Both the position numbers and the translations under genes were made by a program. The notes below the pieces were generated by a model. The model searched no databases. It saw nothing but the letters and a program-made list of their open reading frames with translations, and was not told the origin of the DNA. Positions 16,713 through 25,984 of a stretch of 64,000 bases of DNA are shown here, piece by piece. This DNA is from Couchioplanes caeruleus (GTDB lineage: Bacteria > Actinomycetota > Actinomycetes > Mycobacteriales > Micromonosporaceae), in the NCBI RefSeq assembly GCF_003751945.1, contig NZ_RJKL01000001.1, positions 8,140,501 to 8,204,500 of the forward strand, given 5' to 3'. Positions within the stretch are counted from its first letter, which is position 1. Each line of letters starts with the position of its first letter.

Positions 16713-17666
16713 ATGAGCTCCGTCCGCCGCACCGCGGCTCTCGCCGTCGCCGGCGGGATCGTTGCGGCCGCGTCCCTGCTCCCGGCCGCGCCGGCCCTCG
16801 CGCACGGCGCGCCGACCTCGCCGGTCAGCCGTACGGCCGCCTGCGCTTCCGGCGGCGACCGGGCGGGCTCCGCGGTGTGCCGGGCGGCGCTCGACGCCAA
16901 CGGCCTGCCGTTCGGCCGCTTCGACAACCTGCGGGTGCCCGGTGTCGGCGGCCGGGACCGCCAGGTCGTCCCGGACGGCCGCCTCTGCAGCGGTGGCCTG
17001 CCCGACTTCCGCGGCCTCGACCTGCCCCGCGACGACTGGCCCGCCACGAAGGTCACCGCGGGAGCCACGCTGAAGGTCGCGTACGTCGGAACGATCCCGC
17101 ACCGGGGCACCTTCCGGCTCTACCTGACCGGCCGGGGCTACGACCCCGCGAAGCGGCTCGGCTGGGGCGACCTGGGTTCGCCGCTCGCGGAGATCACTGA
17201 CCCACCGCTGCGCGACGGCGCATACCGGATGAGCGTGAGGCTGCCCGAGGACCGCGCGGGCCGGCATGTGCTCTACACGGTCTGGGAAACCTCGAGCACG
17301 CCGGACACCTACTACTCGTGCTCCGACCTGGTCATCCAGAAGGCCACGGCGCCGACGGAGGCGGCCCCGGCGGCGAAGGCGGCGAAGAAGCCCGCCCCGA
17401 AGGTCACTCGCTCGGCCGAGCCGGGCGCGGTCGCCACCCCGGTGGACGCCCAGACCGAGAAGTCCGCGGCGGCGCCGGTGGCGGCCCGCGAATCCTGGCT
17501 GCGCCCGGCCGCTGTCGAGAGCGAGGACGAGGTCAAGCCCGCCCACCAGATCGTCATCGCGGCGCTGATCGTCATGACGGGCGTGGCGGCGGGCGCCGGC
17601 TTCCTGCGCCTGCGCGCGGCCCGTACCCGGCGCGACGACCCGGGTCCGGACAGCGGGCCCCGGTGA
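16713..17666 (+). CDS. AA10 lytic polysaccharide monooxygenase, membrane-anchored
   Basis: 317 aa. A signal peptide ends at LAPALA, giving a mature N-terminus HGAPTSPVSR, whose first His is half of the copper histidine brace. The second His is in GTIPHRGTFRLYLT, and the tail RHVLYTVWETSSTPDTYYSCSDL is typical of AA10. A Pro/Ala linker and a C-terminal membrane helix (QIVIAALIVMTGVAAGAGFL) tether it to the cell. AA10 enzymes oxidatively cleave chitin or cellulose; which one is not decided here. ATG at 16713 follows GGGAGGTCGC. Confidence 0.9.
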   Translation: MSSVRRTAALAVAGGIVAAASLLPAAPALAHGAPTSPVSRTAACASGGDRAGSAVCRAALDANGLPFGRFDNLRVPGVGGRDRQVVPDGRLCSGGLPDFRGLDLPRDDWPATKVTAGATLKVAYVGTIPHRGTFRLYLTGRGYDPAKRLGWGDLGSPLAEITDPPLRDGAYRMSVRLPEDRAGRHVLYTVWETSSTPDTYYSCSDLVIQKATAPTEAAPAAKAAKKPAPKVTRSAEPGAVATPVDAQTEKSAAAPVAARESWLRPAAVESEDEVKPAHQIVIAALIVMTGVAAGAGFLRLRAARTRRDDPGPDSGPR

Positions 17667-17691
17667 CGTTCGCGCACGGTCGAAGGCTCGG

Positions 17692-17979
17692 TCAGGCGGC
17701 GTACTCCAAGCGGCGTAGTTCGTGGGCTTCCTTGGCGTAGCGGGCGAGCAGATGCACCGTGCGGGGGCCGGCCACGCCGTCGGTGTCGAGGCCTACGCGG
17801 GCCTGGAAGCGGCGGACGGCGGTGGTCAGGGCGTCGTCGTCCGCGGCGACCGTCAGGCCGAGCTGGGCGAACAGGTCGCGGACCGCGGCCGGGTCGGCGG
17901 CGGGGGCCGGGTCGCCGGTCCAGCCGATCAGGCCGCCGACGGCCGTTCCGACCACGCTGAGCATTCCTCGTGCCGACAT
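17692..17979 (-). CDS. Small peptidoglycan-binding-domain protein
   Basis: 95 aa. Residues about 30-85 match a PG_binding_1 helical bundle (AAVRDLFAQLGLTV, DDALTTAVRRFQARVGLDTDGVAGPRTVHLL). The N-terminus (MLSVVGTAVGGLIGW) is mildly hydrophobic but not a clear signal peptide. The ATG at 17979 has an excellent ribosome site, AGGAGGAACGC. A 14-base element 93 bases upstream recurs in front of the small membrane protein gene at 27657. Confidence 0.8.
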   Translation of the reverse strand: MSARGMLSVVGTAVGGLIGWTGDPAPAADPAAVRDLFAQLGLTVAADDDALTTAVRRFQARVGLDTDGVAGPRTVHLLARYAKEAHELRRLEYAA

Positions 17980-18072
17980 GCGTTCCTCCTGGGGATCTCG
18001 GCGGTGTCTCCCAGAATCCGCGAGCTGCCTGTGCCTGGCATCGGACCGTGGTCCTGACCTGCTGTGCACTCG

Positions 18073-18086
18073 CTATGACTTTCGGC
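18073..18086 (-). promoter_or_regulatory. Shared 14-base upstream element, copy 1
   Basis: Read on the minus strand the element is GCCGAAAGTCATAG, 93 bases upstream of the peptidoglycan-binding gene start. The identical 14 bases occur at 27959-27972 upstream of another small minus-strand gene. It may be a promoter or operator element; no partner hexamer common to both was found. Confidence 0.35.
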
Positions 18087-18095
18087 GGATCCGGG

Positions 18096-18578
18096 CTAGA
18101 ACTCGTCGACGCGGCGGTCCTGGTCCGGGCAGACCGTGTCGATCGCCAGCTTGACCAGCCGGCGGGCGGTGGCTCGGTCCGTCGCCGCGGCACCGGCCAG
18201 ATCGCGGGTGGCCGCGACGATCGCGCCGGCATCGTCGCCCCCGGCCAGCGAGGAGCAGGCCTGCTCGGCGATGGCGGCGATCTCCTCGTCGCGGTGGTCG
18301 AGGGCGATCCGCGGGAGCTTGTCGCGGACGGCTTCGACGAAGGCGCCGGTGCCGGCGGCGGCCCGTGCCTGCGTGGGCGTCTGCGGGGCGCGGGGCGCGG
18401 CGGTCGTGGCGGCCCGGGCTCCGGCCGTCGTGCTCTCGGTCACCATGGTCCGGGTCGACGCCGTGCCGCCGCTGCTGGTCGCCGGGACCGGCACCGTCGC
18501 CGGCTCCGCCGCGGCGTCGTCGCCGCATCCGCCCATCGCCAGCAGCAGCGCCGTCGCGGCCAGCCACTTCGTCATCAT
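18096..18578 (-). CDS. DUF732-like lipoprotein
   Basis: 160 aa. Lipobox ALLLAMGGC at the N-terminus, then a Thr/Ala/Pro-rich linker. The C-terminal 75 residues (GAFVEAVRDKLPRIA, AAIAEQACSSLAGGDDAGAI, ATARRLVKLAIDTVCPD) have the spacing and two cysteines of DUF732, a small helical exported domain common in actinobacteria and of unknown function. Start at 18578 (MMTKW); the second ATG is equally possible. Confidence 0.8.
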   Translation of the reverse strand: MMTKWLAATALLLAMGGCGDDAAAEPATVPVPATSSGGTASTRTMVTESTTAGARAATTAAPRAPQTPTQARAAAGTGAFVEAVRDKLPRIALDHRDEEIAAIAEQACSSLAGGDDAGAIVAATRDLAGAAATDRATARRLVKLAIDTVCPDQDRRVDEF

Positions 18579-18708
18579 CGGTACACCCCGTTCTCGCCTG
18601 TTGTGCTGCCGCAGGCTCAACGGGCGACGCGCGCCGGGGGGACGGACCGCCGGGCACGCTACCCGCACGGGTGAACGCCGGACGTTCGGCGGACACACCC
18701 GGGTCGTC

Positions 18709-21700
18709 TCAGCCCGCCAGGTCGCCGTAGCGGTCCTCGAGCTCCCGCCACGTGCCCTGCGCCACCGCGCGGCCGCCGATCAGCACCACCACGCGGTCCG
18801 CCCGCGACAGCGCCGCCCGCTTCGACGTCGAGCCCACCACCGTGATCCCGTGCTCGCGTAGCGCCCGCCACAGCTCCAGCTCGGTCGTGACGTCCAGCGC
18901 CGACGACACGTCGTCCGCGATCAGCAGCTCCGTGCGCGGCGCCAGGGCCCGGGCCAGCGCCAGGCGCTGGAGCTGGCCGCCGGACAGGCGGGTGCCCTTG
19001 TGGCCGATCAGCAGTTGCAAGCCGCCGCCGGCCGCCGCCAAGTCATGCTCGAGCTGGGCGGTCGTCACCGCGTCCGCGGCGTCCACCTGATGGCCGAGGG
19101 CGATGTTGTCGGCGACCGTGCCGGACAGGACGCGGGGCAACTGGGCGACGTAGCCGACCTGGTTGGGGCGCAGGAACGTCTCCGGCTCGTCCACCGGCCG
19201 GCCGTTCCAGGCCAGCGTGCCGGTGTGGTGCACGATGCCGGCCAGCGCCCGCAGCAGCGAGGACTTGCCGGAGCCCACCGGGCCCACGACCAGCACGAGC
19301 TCGCCGCGTTCCACGGTCAGGTCGATGTCCTGGGCGCCGACCGTACCGTTCTCGTGGACCGCGCTGAAGCCGGCGAGCTCCAACCGGCGCAGCGGGTTGC
19401 GCGGCGCCACCGGCGGAGCGTCCGCCGTGCCGGCGGCGATGTCCACCCCCGGCACCGACGACGAGTACGCCGATTCACCCGCCATGGCCGCCGTCCGGCG
19501 GGTCCAGACCCGCGCCGACGGGAAGTGCGACACCAGCGAGGCCGTGGTCCACGCGAACCAGCGGGCCGCCCCGAGCACCGCCACCGCGATCAGCGTGGCC
19601 GCCGCCGACAGACTGCCGGACAGGTACATCGCCCAGGCGGCGATCGGTAGCAGGCCGCTGAGCACCGACGGGGTGGACCGGGCCCACACCTGGATGGCGA
19701 TCTCCCGGCGCTGCAGTTCGCTGCGAGCGGTGTCGAGCCTGGCGAGATGCTCGAGGACCGGCACGGTCGCACCGGCCAGCTTCACCGTGCGCGCCGCCGA
19801 CAGCGAGGACACCAGGGCGGTGGCGAAGGAGGCCCGGGCGGCGACCGTACGCCGGGCCGCCCGCTCCAGCCGGGGCCCGAACAGCGTCGCCGCCAGCCCC
19901 GAGACGACCATCGTCCCGGCGAAGAACAGCGCGGGCACCCAGGACCCCGACGCCAGCGTCATCGCCACGATCATGACGAGGCTGACGGCGGTGTCGATGA
20001 GGTTGTCGGCGAGCATGACGACGCGCTCGGTGTCGCCGCCCTGCGCCACCACCTCGGCCGGGGTGTGCTTGCTGATCCGGCGGGGCCCGATCTGCCCGTG
20101 CACCAGGCGCATGCTGATCCGCAGCATCTGCCGGACCCACCACTCGGGGAACCAGGCGCCGGTGTAGTACAGCGTCGGGATGGCGACGATCAGGGCGGCC
20201 GCGATCGCCACCGCCGGCCACACCGGGTCGCCGACGCCGTCGACGACCTGCGACCAGAGCAGCGGCAGGATCGCGCCGTCGAGGCCCAGCAGGATCAGGA
20301 CCACGAACAGCGCCACGGCGCCCAGGCCGTACCGGGCGTCGTTGGTGGTCAGCCGGAAGATCTCGCGCATCGTCCGGGCCGGCGGCGGCTCGGGCAGCGG
20401 CGGCGGGTCGGCCAGGGGCAGGTTGTTGCCCAGCTCCGTGCCGACCGGCTCGGGGTCGCGTTCCAGGAGCACGACGCCGCCGCCGCTGCGGGCCGGTGCC
20501 GCCACGGTGGAGGTGGCCAGCAGCTCCGCGAAGCGGCGCGACTCGGCGAGCGGACCCGCCTCGAGCACCTCGCCGTCGGCCAGCACCACGACCTCGTCGC
20601 AGCGGCGGACCGACGACAGCCGGTGCGCCACGATGACGCCGATGCGGTCCTTCAGCAGCCGGTCGGTGGCGCGCTGCACCCAGGCCTCGGTGACCGGGTC
20701 CATCCGGGCGGTGGCCTCGTCGAGGATCACCACGTGCGGGTCGCGGACCAGGATGCGGGCAAAGGCGACGAGCTGCTCCTGCCCGGCGGACAGGACGTAG
20801 CCGCCCTCGCCGAGCTTGGTGCCGACGCCGTCGGGCAGGCTGTCCACCCACCCGCTCAGGCCGAGCTCCGCCAGGGCGTCCGCCACCTGGGGCAGCAGCT
20901 TCTCGTCGAACAGCGCGATGTTCTCGGCCAGGGTGCCGGCCAGGATCTCGGTGCGCTGCGGAACGATCGCCGTCCACCGGCGCAGACCCTCGACGTCGAG
21001 GTCGTTGATGTCGTGACCGCCGAGGAAGACGGTGCCGCGCGGGACGTCGACGGCGCGGGTCAGCACCTTGGCCAAAGTGGACTTGCCGGATCCGGTGCGC
21101 CCGATCAGCGCGTACGAGCGACCCCGCTGGAATGCGAGGCTGATGTCGCGCAGCGCGGGCGGACGGGCGGAGTCGGACTCGCCGTACCGGAAGGTCAGGT
21201 CCCGGACCACGAGATCGCCGGTGGCGGGAGGGAGGCCGCCGGCCGGCTCCTGGGGCACCTCGCGCAGCAGCCGCACCCGGCTCCAGGCACCGAGCGCGTT
21301 CTGCAGCTCCGGGACCATCCGGGTGACGTGCTCCAGCGTGCCGCCGAAGCCCAGCGCCAGCAGCCACACGGCGGTCAGCCGGGCGCCGTCGATGTGCCCG
21401 GTGGCCAGCGCCCAGGCGCCGCCGACGACGAGGACCGCGATGAGCGTGCGGGTGATCGCCCCGGCCCCCATCGTGACCCGCGCCGACATCCGCCACACCC
21501 GGCGCCCGCGCTCGAGCACCTCCCGGGCGCGCTGGGCGTAGAGGCGGCGCACGTACGGCGCGGCCAGGCTGGTGCGGACGTCGTCCTGGCCGTGGATGGC
21601 CTCCTCCATCACGGCGGCGAGATCGGACCAGGCCTCCTCCTCGTGGATGCGGGCGGGGGAGATGCGCTGGATCGGCTTGGTCATGACGGCCGCGAGCAGG

Positions 21701-22167
21701 AACGACACGAGGATCATGGCGACCGCGGCCGGCCACCAGGCGAAGAACGCGGTGACGATCGACAGGGCGGCCACGGCCAGCGACTGGGCCAGCCGGACGC
21801 CGCTGCCGCGCAGCTCGGCGCCGACCTGGTAGACGTCGCTGTCGATGCGGTCGAGCAGCTCGCCGACCGGGGTGTTCTCCAGGGTGGGCACGTCCTGGCC
21901 GAAGGCTACCCGGCACAGCCCCCGGCGTGCGGCGGCGGCCCAGTCGGCGGTCAGCCGCGCGGCGACCAGGCCGACCAGGACGTCGCCGAGCACCGACACC
22001 ACGAGGGCGGCCGCGAGCACGGCGAACAGCGGCTCCGAGCGGTCCACCAGGACGGCGCCGGCCAGGCCCAGGGAGGCGGCCTGACCGCCGGCCCCGAGCA
22101 CGATGAGGACGGCGATGAAGGCGGTGCGACGGGGGGAAACGCCCCATAAGTCGCGAAGCAGGAGCAT
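18709..22167 (-). CDS. Fused full-length ABC exporter (TMD-NBD-TMD-NBD)
   Basis: 1152 aa, two half-exporters in one chain. NBD1 has Walker A GRTGSGKST (about residue 358), signature LSAGQ and Walker B VVILDEATARMD. NBD2 has Walker A GPVGSGKSS (about 962), signature LSGGQ and Walker B LLIADDVSSALD. NBD2 has Asp where the catalytic Glu should be, and its site pairs with the weaker LSAGQ signature, so one ATP site is canonical and one degenerate, as in many heterodimeric exporters. Six helices precede each NBD. The substrate is unknown; drugs, lipids or peptides are all possible. Start ATG at 22167. Confidence 0.93.
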   Translation of the reverse strand: MLLLRDLWGVSPRRTAFIAVLIVLGAGGQAASLGLAGAVLVDRSEPLFAVLAAALVVSVLGDVLVGLVAARLTADWAAAARRGLCRVAFGQDVPTLENTPVGELLDRIDSDVYQVGAELRGSGVRLAQSLAVAALSIVTAFFAWWPAAVAMILVSFLLAAVMTKPIQRISPARIHEEEAWSDLAAVMEEAIHGQDDVRTSLAAPYVRRLYAQRAREVLERGRRVWRMSARVTMGAGAITRTLIAVLVVGGAWALATGHIDGARLTAVWLLALGFGGTLEHVTRMVPELQNALGAWSRVRLLREVPQEPAGGLPPATGDLVVRDLTFRYGESDSARPPALRDISLAFQRGRSYALIGRTGSGKSTLAKVLTRAVDVPRGTVFLGGHDINDLDVEGLRRWTAIVPQRTEILAGTLAENIALFDEKLLPQVADALAELGLSGWVDSLPDGVGTKLGEGGYVLSAGQEQLVAFARILVRDPHVVILDEATARMDPVTEAWVQRATDRLLKDRIGVIVAHRLSSVRRCDEVVVLADGEVLEAGPLAESRRFAELLATSTVAAPARSGGGVVLLERDPEPVGTELGNNLPLADPPPLPEPPPARTMREIFRLTTNDARYGLGAVALFVVLILLGLDGAILPLLWSQVVDGVGDPVWPAVAIAAALIVAIPTLYYTGAWFPEWWVRQMLRISMRLVHGQIGPRRISKHTPAEVVAQGGDTERVVMLADNLIDTAVSLVMIVAMTLASGSWVPALFFAGTMVVSGLAATLFGPRLERAARRTVAARASFATALVSSLSAARTVKLAGATVPVLEHLARLDTARSELQRREIAIQVWARSTPSVLSGLLPIAAWAMYLSGSLSAAATLIAVAVLGAARWFAWTTASLVSHFPSARVWTRRTAAMAGESAYSSSVPGVDIAAGTADAPPVAPRNPLRRLELAGFSAVHENGTVGAQDIDLTVERGELVLVVGPVGSGKSSLLRALAGIVHHTGTLAWNGRPVDEPETFLRPNQVGYVAQLPRVLSGTVADNIALGHQVDAADAVTTAQLEHDLAAAGGGLQLLIGHKGTRLSGGQLQRLALARALAPRTELLIADDVSSALDVTTELELWRALREHGITVVGSTSKRAALSRADRVVVLIGGRAVAQGTWRELEDRYGDLAG

Positions 22168-22254
22168 CGAAGATCCTCAAGGCAGGAGGGAAGCGGTGCA
22201 CCCATCCTGCGGGGCGGGCCGGGAGGGCTCAACGCAATTACGTGGCCCGTCCCG

Positions 22255-22707
22255 GTGGCCCGTGCCACCATCACGGCCGTGGACATACCGACGGTGGTCG
22301 CCGCCAAGGCCCGGGCGGCGGGGGCGGATGACTGGCTCGCCGGGCTGCCGTCGCTGGTCACCGCGCTGAGCGGGGACGGTCGTGCGGTCCTGGTCCACGG
22401 CGACGTGCACCAGTGGAACGCCCTGCGCGCGAGCGGTGGATGGAAGCTCGTGGACCCGGACGGCATGCTCGCCGAGGCGGAGTACGACCTCGGCGTGCTC
22501 ATGCGCGAGGACCCGCGGGAGCTGATGGCGGGCGACCCGTGGGACCGCGCGCGCCTGCTCGCCGGCCGGACCGGCCTCGACGTCACGGCGATCTGGGAGT
22601 GGGGCGTCGTCGAGCGCGTGTCGACCGGACTGCTGGCGGTGGGCATCGGCCTGCAACCCGTCGGCGACGACATGCCGGCGGCGGCGGACGCGATCAGCGG
22701 CGGGTAG
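22255..22707 (+). pseudogene. 5'-truncated aminoglycoside/streptomycin phosphotransferase
   Basis: About 150 aa matching only the C-lobe of an APH(6)-type kinase: the catalytic loop is LVHGDVHQWNALR, the metal-binding segment KLVDPDG, then AEYDLGVLMREDPREL. Intact members are about 280-300 aa; the whole N-lobe (P-loop-like ATP site) is absent, and the 87 bases up to the ABC exporter do not encode it. The fragment should therefore not be an active kinase. Its stop is two bases before the next gene, which may use the remnant's promoter. Confidence 0.7.
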
Positions 22708-22708
22708 C

Positions 22709-23293
22709 GTGCGGCTGATGTACCCACCGTCGCCGTGGCATCTGCGCGGACAACTCCATGTGTCGGTCTTCGCCGTACCCCGCAAGGAGCTGCCCGCGCT
22801 GCCGGCCGGCATCCGGCCGCTCACCGTCGCCGGCCGGGCCCTGGTCGGCGCGGCGTGGGTCGTCTACGAGCCGGGCGGCACGCTGCACTACCGCGAGCTG
22901 CTCGCCGCCGTCCTGAACCGCTCGCTGCGCAGCACGATCATGAACATCTGGGTCGACAGCCCCGAGTCGTGCGAGGGCGGCCGCGCTCTCTGGGCCATCC
23001 CGAAGGACCTCGCGGAGCTGACGATCGCGCCACCCGCGGCGGCCGCGGCCGGGATCGCCCGCGCGACGGTCGCGCCGGGCCGCCGCCTACCGGGCCGGTG
23101 GCCCACCCCGCTGTCGCTCGTGCAGGGCCGCGACGGCGCGCTCGTGCGCACGCCGGTCCAGGGCCGCGCGACGCTGCGCCCGGCCCGTATGACCTGGCAG
23201 ATCGAACCCGGCAGCCCGCTCTCCTATCTGGCCGGTCGCCGCCCCCTGGTGTCGCTGACCCTGGCCGACTTCCGCATGCGCTTCGGCGCCTGA
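22709..23293 (+). CDS. Acetoacetate decarboxylase-like family protein
   Basis: 194 aa. Visible ADC-fold features: YPPSPWHLRGQLHVSVFAVP, the central strand pair (AAWVVYEPGGTLHYRELL), MNIWVDSPESCEGGRALWAIPKDLAEL, where the Lys of IPK sits near the position of the Schiff-base lysine, and a final beta strand. Members of the clan range from true acetoacetate decarboxylases to enzymes of secondary metabolism and DUF2071-like proteins, so the substrate is open. GTG start at 22709, immediately after the phosphotransferase remnant. Confidence 0.65.
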   Translation: MRLMYPPSPWHLRGQLHVSVFAVPRKELPALPAGIRPLTVAGRALVGAAWVVYEPGGTLHYRELLAAVLNRSLRSTIMNIWVDSPESCEGGRALWAIPKDLAELTIAPPAAAAAGIARATVAPGRRLPGRWPTPLSLVQGRDGALVRTPVQGRATLRPARMTWQIEPGSPLSYLAGRRPLVSLTLADFRMRFGA

Positions 23294-23351
23294 CGGCCGC
23301 CATGCCCGGATCGGGAGGCCGCCGGGCAGACCCGGCCCGGCGCGCGCCTGG

Positions 23352-24545
23352 TCAGCCGGAGCGCAGGGTGAGCAGGGTGATCTCGCTCGGCGCGAAGATG
23401 CGGAACGGCGGCCCCCAGAAGCCCGTGCCCCGGGACGTGTAGAGCTGCGTGCGCTCGCCGTGCCGGCTGAGTCCCTGCAGGACCGGCTGGTCCAGCCGGA
23501 CGAGGTAGTGGAACGGCCAGATCTGCCCGCCGTGGGTGTGGCCGGAGAGCTGCAGGTCCACCCCGTGCGCGACCGCCCCGGCGAGCTGCTGGGGCTGGTG
23601 GGCCAGGAGCAGGACCGGTAGGTCCGGGTCGGCGCCGCGCAGGGCGGCCTCGTGGTCCATGTGGTGCCCCGGTACGCCCGATCCCGCCGCCGTGCGATCG
23701 TCGACCCCGGCGACGATCAGGTCGCTGCCGCCGCGGGAGACGACGAGGTGCCGGTTGTGCAGCGCCTCCCAGCCCAGTGACGCCATGTGCTCGACCCAGC
23801 GTTGGGCGCCGCTGAAGTACTCGTGGTTGCCGGTGACGTAGACCCGGGCCAGGCGGGCACGGACGTCGCCGAGCGGGGCGGCCTGCTCGCGCCGCTGTGC
23901 CACCTCACCGTCGGCGATGTCGCCGGTGTGCGCGACGATGTCCGGCTCCAGCGAGTTGACGACGTCGACGACGCCTCGTGACCAGCGAGCCCGGTCGATG
24001 GGTCCGTAGTGCGTGTCGGTCAGCAGGACGATGCGCAGGCCGTCGAGCCCGGGGCCGAGGCGGGGAATCGTCACCTCGACGCGGCGGACCCGCGAGACGC
24101 GCATCGCCTCGGCGTACCCCCAGAGCAGCAGGACCAGCGCGATGAGCGCGACCGTCGCGGTGACGATCCGCGAGCGGACCGGATCGGCGACCCCCGCGAC
24201 GGCCAGCCCGAGGCGGAGCACACCGCCGAGCAGCGACCACACGAACAGCACCCACACGACGCCGAGGAGGGTGTCGGCGAGGCGCGCGGCGGCGTCGCGG
24301 TGGTGGCGGCCGTGGCCGCTGAACATCAGCACGGGGAAGGCGGCGGCCAGGACCGCGAAGAGCGCCGTGCCGGCGGCGAGGACGGCGCCGGGCCAGCGGT
24401 TGCCGGACCAGACCAGGGTCCACCACGGTACGCCGAAGAGCAGCAGCACGACGGCGGTGACGATCAGGCCGAAGCGGACGACCCGGCCGCGCCGACGTCG
24501 CGGCTCGGTCTCGACGGCCTCTCCGACCGACGCTGGCTGGCTCAC
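23352..24545 (-). CDS. Membrane-anchored calcineurin-like metallophosphoesterase
   Basis: 397 aa. Residues about 25-155 hold four hydrophobic segments. The C-terminal catalytic domain has every metal-binding motif: LLTDTHYGPID, AHTGDIADG, VTGNHEYF, LLLAHQP and LQLSGHTHGGQ. This is the YkuE/YaeI group (UDP-2,3-diacylglucosamine or nucleotide phosphodiesterase-like). With the membrane part the active site may face the membrane; the substrate is not known. Start ATG at 24545. Confidence 0.9.
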   Translation of the reverse strand: MSQPASVGEAVETEPRRRRGRVVRFGLIVTAVVLLLFGVPWWTLVWSGNRWPGAVLAAGTALFAVLAAAFPVLMFSGHGRHHRDAAARLADTLLGVVWVLFVWSLLGGVLRLGLAVAGVADPVRSRIVTATVALIALVLLLWGYAEAMRVSRVRRVEVTIPRLGPGLDGLRIVLLTDTHYGPIDRARWSRGVVDVVNSLEPDIVAHTGDIADGEVAQRREQAAPLGDVRARLARVYVTGNHEYFSGAQRWVEHMASLGWEALHNRHLVVSRGGSDLIVAGVDDRTAAGSGVPGHHMDHEAALRGADPDLPVLLLAHQPQQLAGAVAHGVDLQLSGHTHGGQIWPFHYLVRLDQPVLQGLSRHGERTQLYTSRGTGFWGPPFRIFAPSEITLLTLRSG

Positions 24546-24606
24546 GGACGCTCCGTCTCACGGTGTGATCGTCAGGTGCGACGCGGGCCAGGCAAGCGTA
24601 TCCGTC

Positions 24607-25278
24607 CTACGTGTCGTCCCGTCGCCGCACCATCTCGGCGATCCAGACGGGTGCGAACGGCGACGTGCAGTTCGGGGGAGTCGGGTAGTCCTTGAGTACC
24701 TCCAGGCGCTCGCCGATCGCGATGGCGCGGGCGCGGTGCCCCGGGTGCTCGATCCCGATCTGCGCCAGGCAGTGGTTCATCGCCCACTGCAGGCGGTCAG
24801 GAGCGTCCTTCATCCGCGTCTCGATGTCGTCGAGCAGTCCCGTGAGGTCGAGGCCCTCGGGCTTCTTGGCGACGCGCTCGGTGGTCAGCGCCCAGCCGGC
24901 GCTCGCAACGACCGGATCCGGATCGGCGAACCAGGCCAGGCGCAGCGTCTCGGCATGCGGGTTCTTCTTCACCACGTAGTTCACGAGCCAGTCGTGCACC
25001 TTCGGAGTGCGTGCCTCGCGCAGCATGGCGTCCAGCTCGTCCCGCTCGAACGCCTTCGGGCGGCAGATCAGGAGCGCCAGCAGTCTCGCCGCGGTGTCGG
25101 CCGTCTGCCAGAGCCGGCGCGCGAGGTCCTGCTGCGTCTTCAGCCGCTTCGCGATCTCCCGAATCTTGCCGAGGTTCACGCCGTGGTCGTCGCCGTGCCG
25201 CTCGTTCACCGCGCGGATCTTCGGGTCCTCGAGCGCGGACAGCTCGGCCATCACCTCGGTCACCGTCGTGTCAGTCAC
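24607..25278 (-). CDS. AlkD-like DNA alkylation repair protein
   Basis: 223 aa, all-helical HEAT-like repeats: GKIREIAKRLKTQQDLARRLWQ, ARLLALLICRPK, VHDWLVNYVVKK, WALTTERVAKKPEGL, RLQWAMNHCLAQIGIEHP. This matches the DNA_alkylation/AlkD family, base-excision glycosylases for bulky or cationic alkylated purines, though many homologues lack activity. Divergence from AlkC/AlkD type enzymes was not measured. It is a single gene with a short gap to its neighbours. Confidence 0.8.
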   Translation of the reverse strand: MTDTTVTEVMAELSALEDPKIRAVNERHGDDHGVNLGKIREIAKRLKTQQDLARRLWQTADTAARLLALLICRPKAFERDELDAMLREARTPKVHDWLVNYVVKKNPHAETLRLAWFADPDPVVASAGWALTTERVAKKPEGLDLTGLLDDIETRMKDAPDRLQWAMNHCLAQIGIEHPGHRARAIAIGERLEVLKDYPTPPNCTSPFAPVWIAEMVRRRDDT

Positions 25279-25318
25279 CCGGCGGCCTCCTGCCCCTCGT
25301 CGCGTCGGGGATACCAGC

Positions 25319-25984
25319 CTACGAGGGGCGGCCGAGAGCGCGGATCAGCGGTGCCGGGACGACGAGATCGGCGCGGTCCCGGGTCGCCGCGATGATCACC
25401 GCGTTGCGCTCGTCGGTGCCGGTGGCCCAGGCGGTCGCCGCGGAGGCGTCCTTGCCGAAGCGGATGTGCCGGGCGATCAGCCGGTCGAGGCGGGTGGCGC
25501 GGTCGAGGTCGGCGTACCAGATCTCGTCGCACAACGGCCGGACCGGCGACCACCGGCCGTCCTCGACCAGTAGGTAGTTGCCCTCCGTCACGATCAGCCG
25601 GGCCGTGCGGGGCACCGGGATCGTGCCCGCGATCGGCTGCTCGATGACGCGTTCGAAGCCGGGCGCGTACACGATCTCGTCGGTGTCCTCGCGCAGCCGG
25701 CGCAGCAATGCCGCGTAGCCGAGGGCGTCGAAGGTGTCCGGGGCGCCCTTGCGGTCGCGGTTGCCGAGGCGCTCGAGCTCCACGTCGGCAAGATGGAAGC
25801 CGTCCATCGGCACGTGGGCGACCCAGCCCGGCCGGCTCTGCGCGGCGATCGCCGCGCAGAGCTCCTCGGCGAGGGTGGTCTTGCCGGCGCCCGGTTCGCC
25901 GACGATGCCGAGGATCGCCCGGCGCCCGCCGTCGGCCAGCGCCCGGGCCCGCCGCGCCAGATCGTCGAGGGTGTGTGCGGTCAT
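25319..25984 (-). CDS. Uridine kinase-like nucleoside/nucleotide kinase
   Basis: 221 aa P-loop kinase: Walker A GIVGEPGAGKTT, then VPMDGFHLADVELERLG (DGFH acceptor motif), DTFDALGYAALLRRL, a lid and EGNYLLVEDGRWSPV. This is the pattern of the YggC/FrcK-type nucleoside kinase group, often labelled uridine kinase or nucleoside/nucleotide kinase family; it also resembles fructose and pantothenate kinase relatives. Start ATG 25984 overlaps the stop of the broken upstream gene (ATGA), so both were once in one operon. Confidence 0.88.
   Translation of the reverse strand: MTAHTLDDLARRARALADGGRRAILGIVGEPGAGKTTLAEELCAAIAAQSRPGWVAHVPMDGFHLADVELERLGNRDRKGAPDTFDALGYAALLRRLREDTDEIVYAPGFERVIEQPIAGTIPVPRTARLIVTEGNYLLVEDGRWSPVRPLCDEIWYADLDRATRLDRLIARHIRFGKDASAATAWATGTDERNAVIIAATRDRADLVVPAPLIRALGRPS

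Noticed and set aside
19475..22201. Second long minus-strand frame under the ABC exporter
   Set aside because: Arg/Pro-rich composition and no motifs; it is the shadow of the exporter, whose frame carries all ABC motifs.
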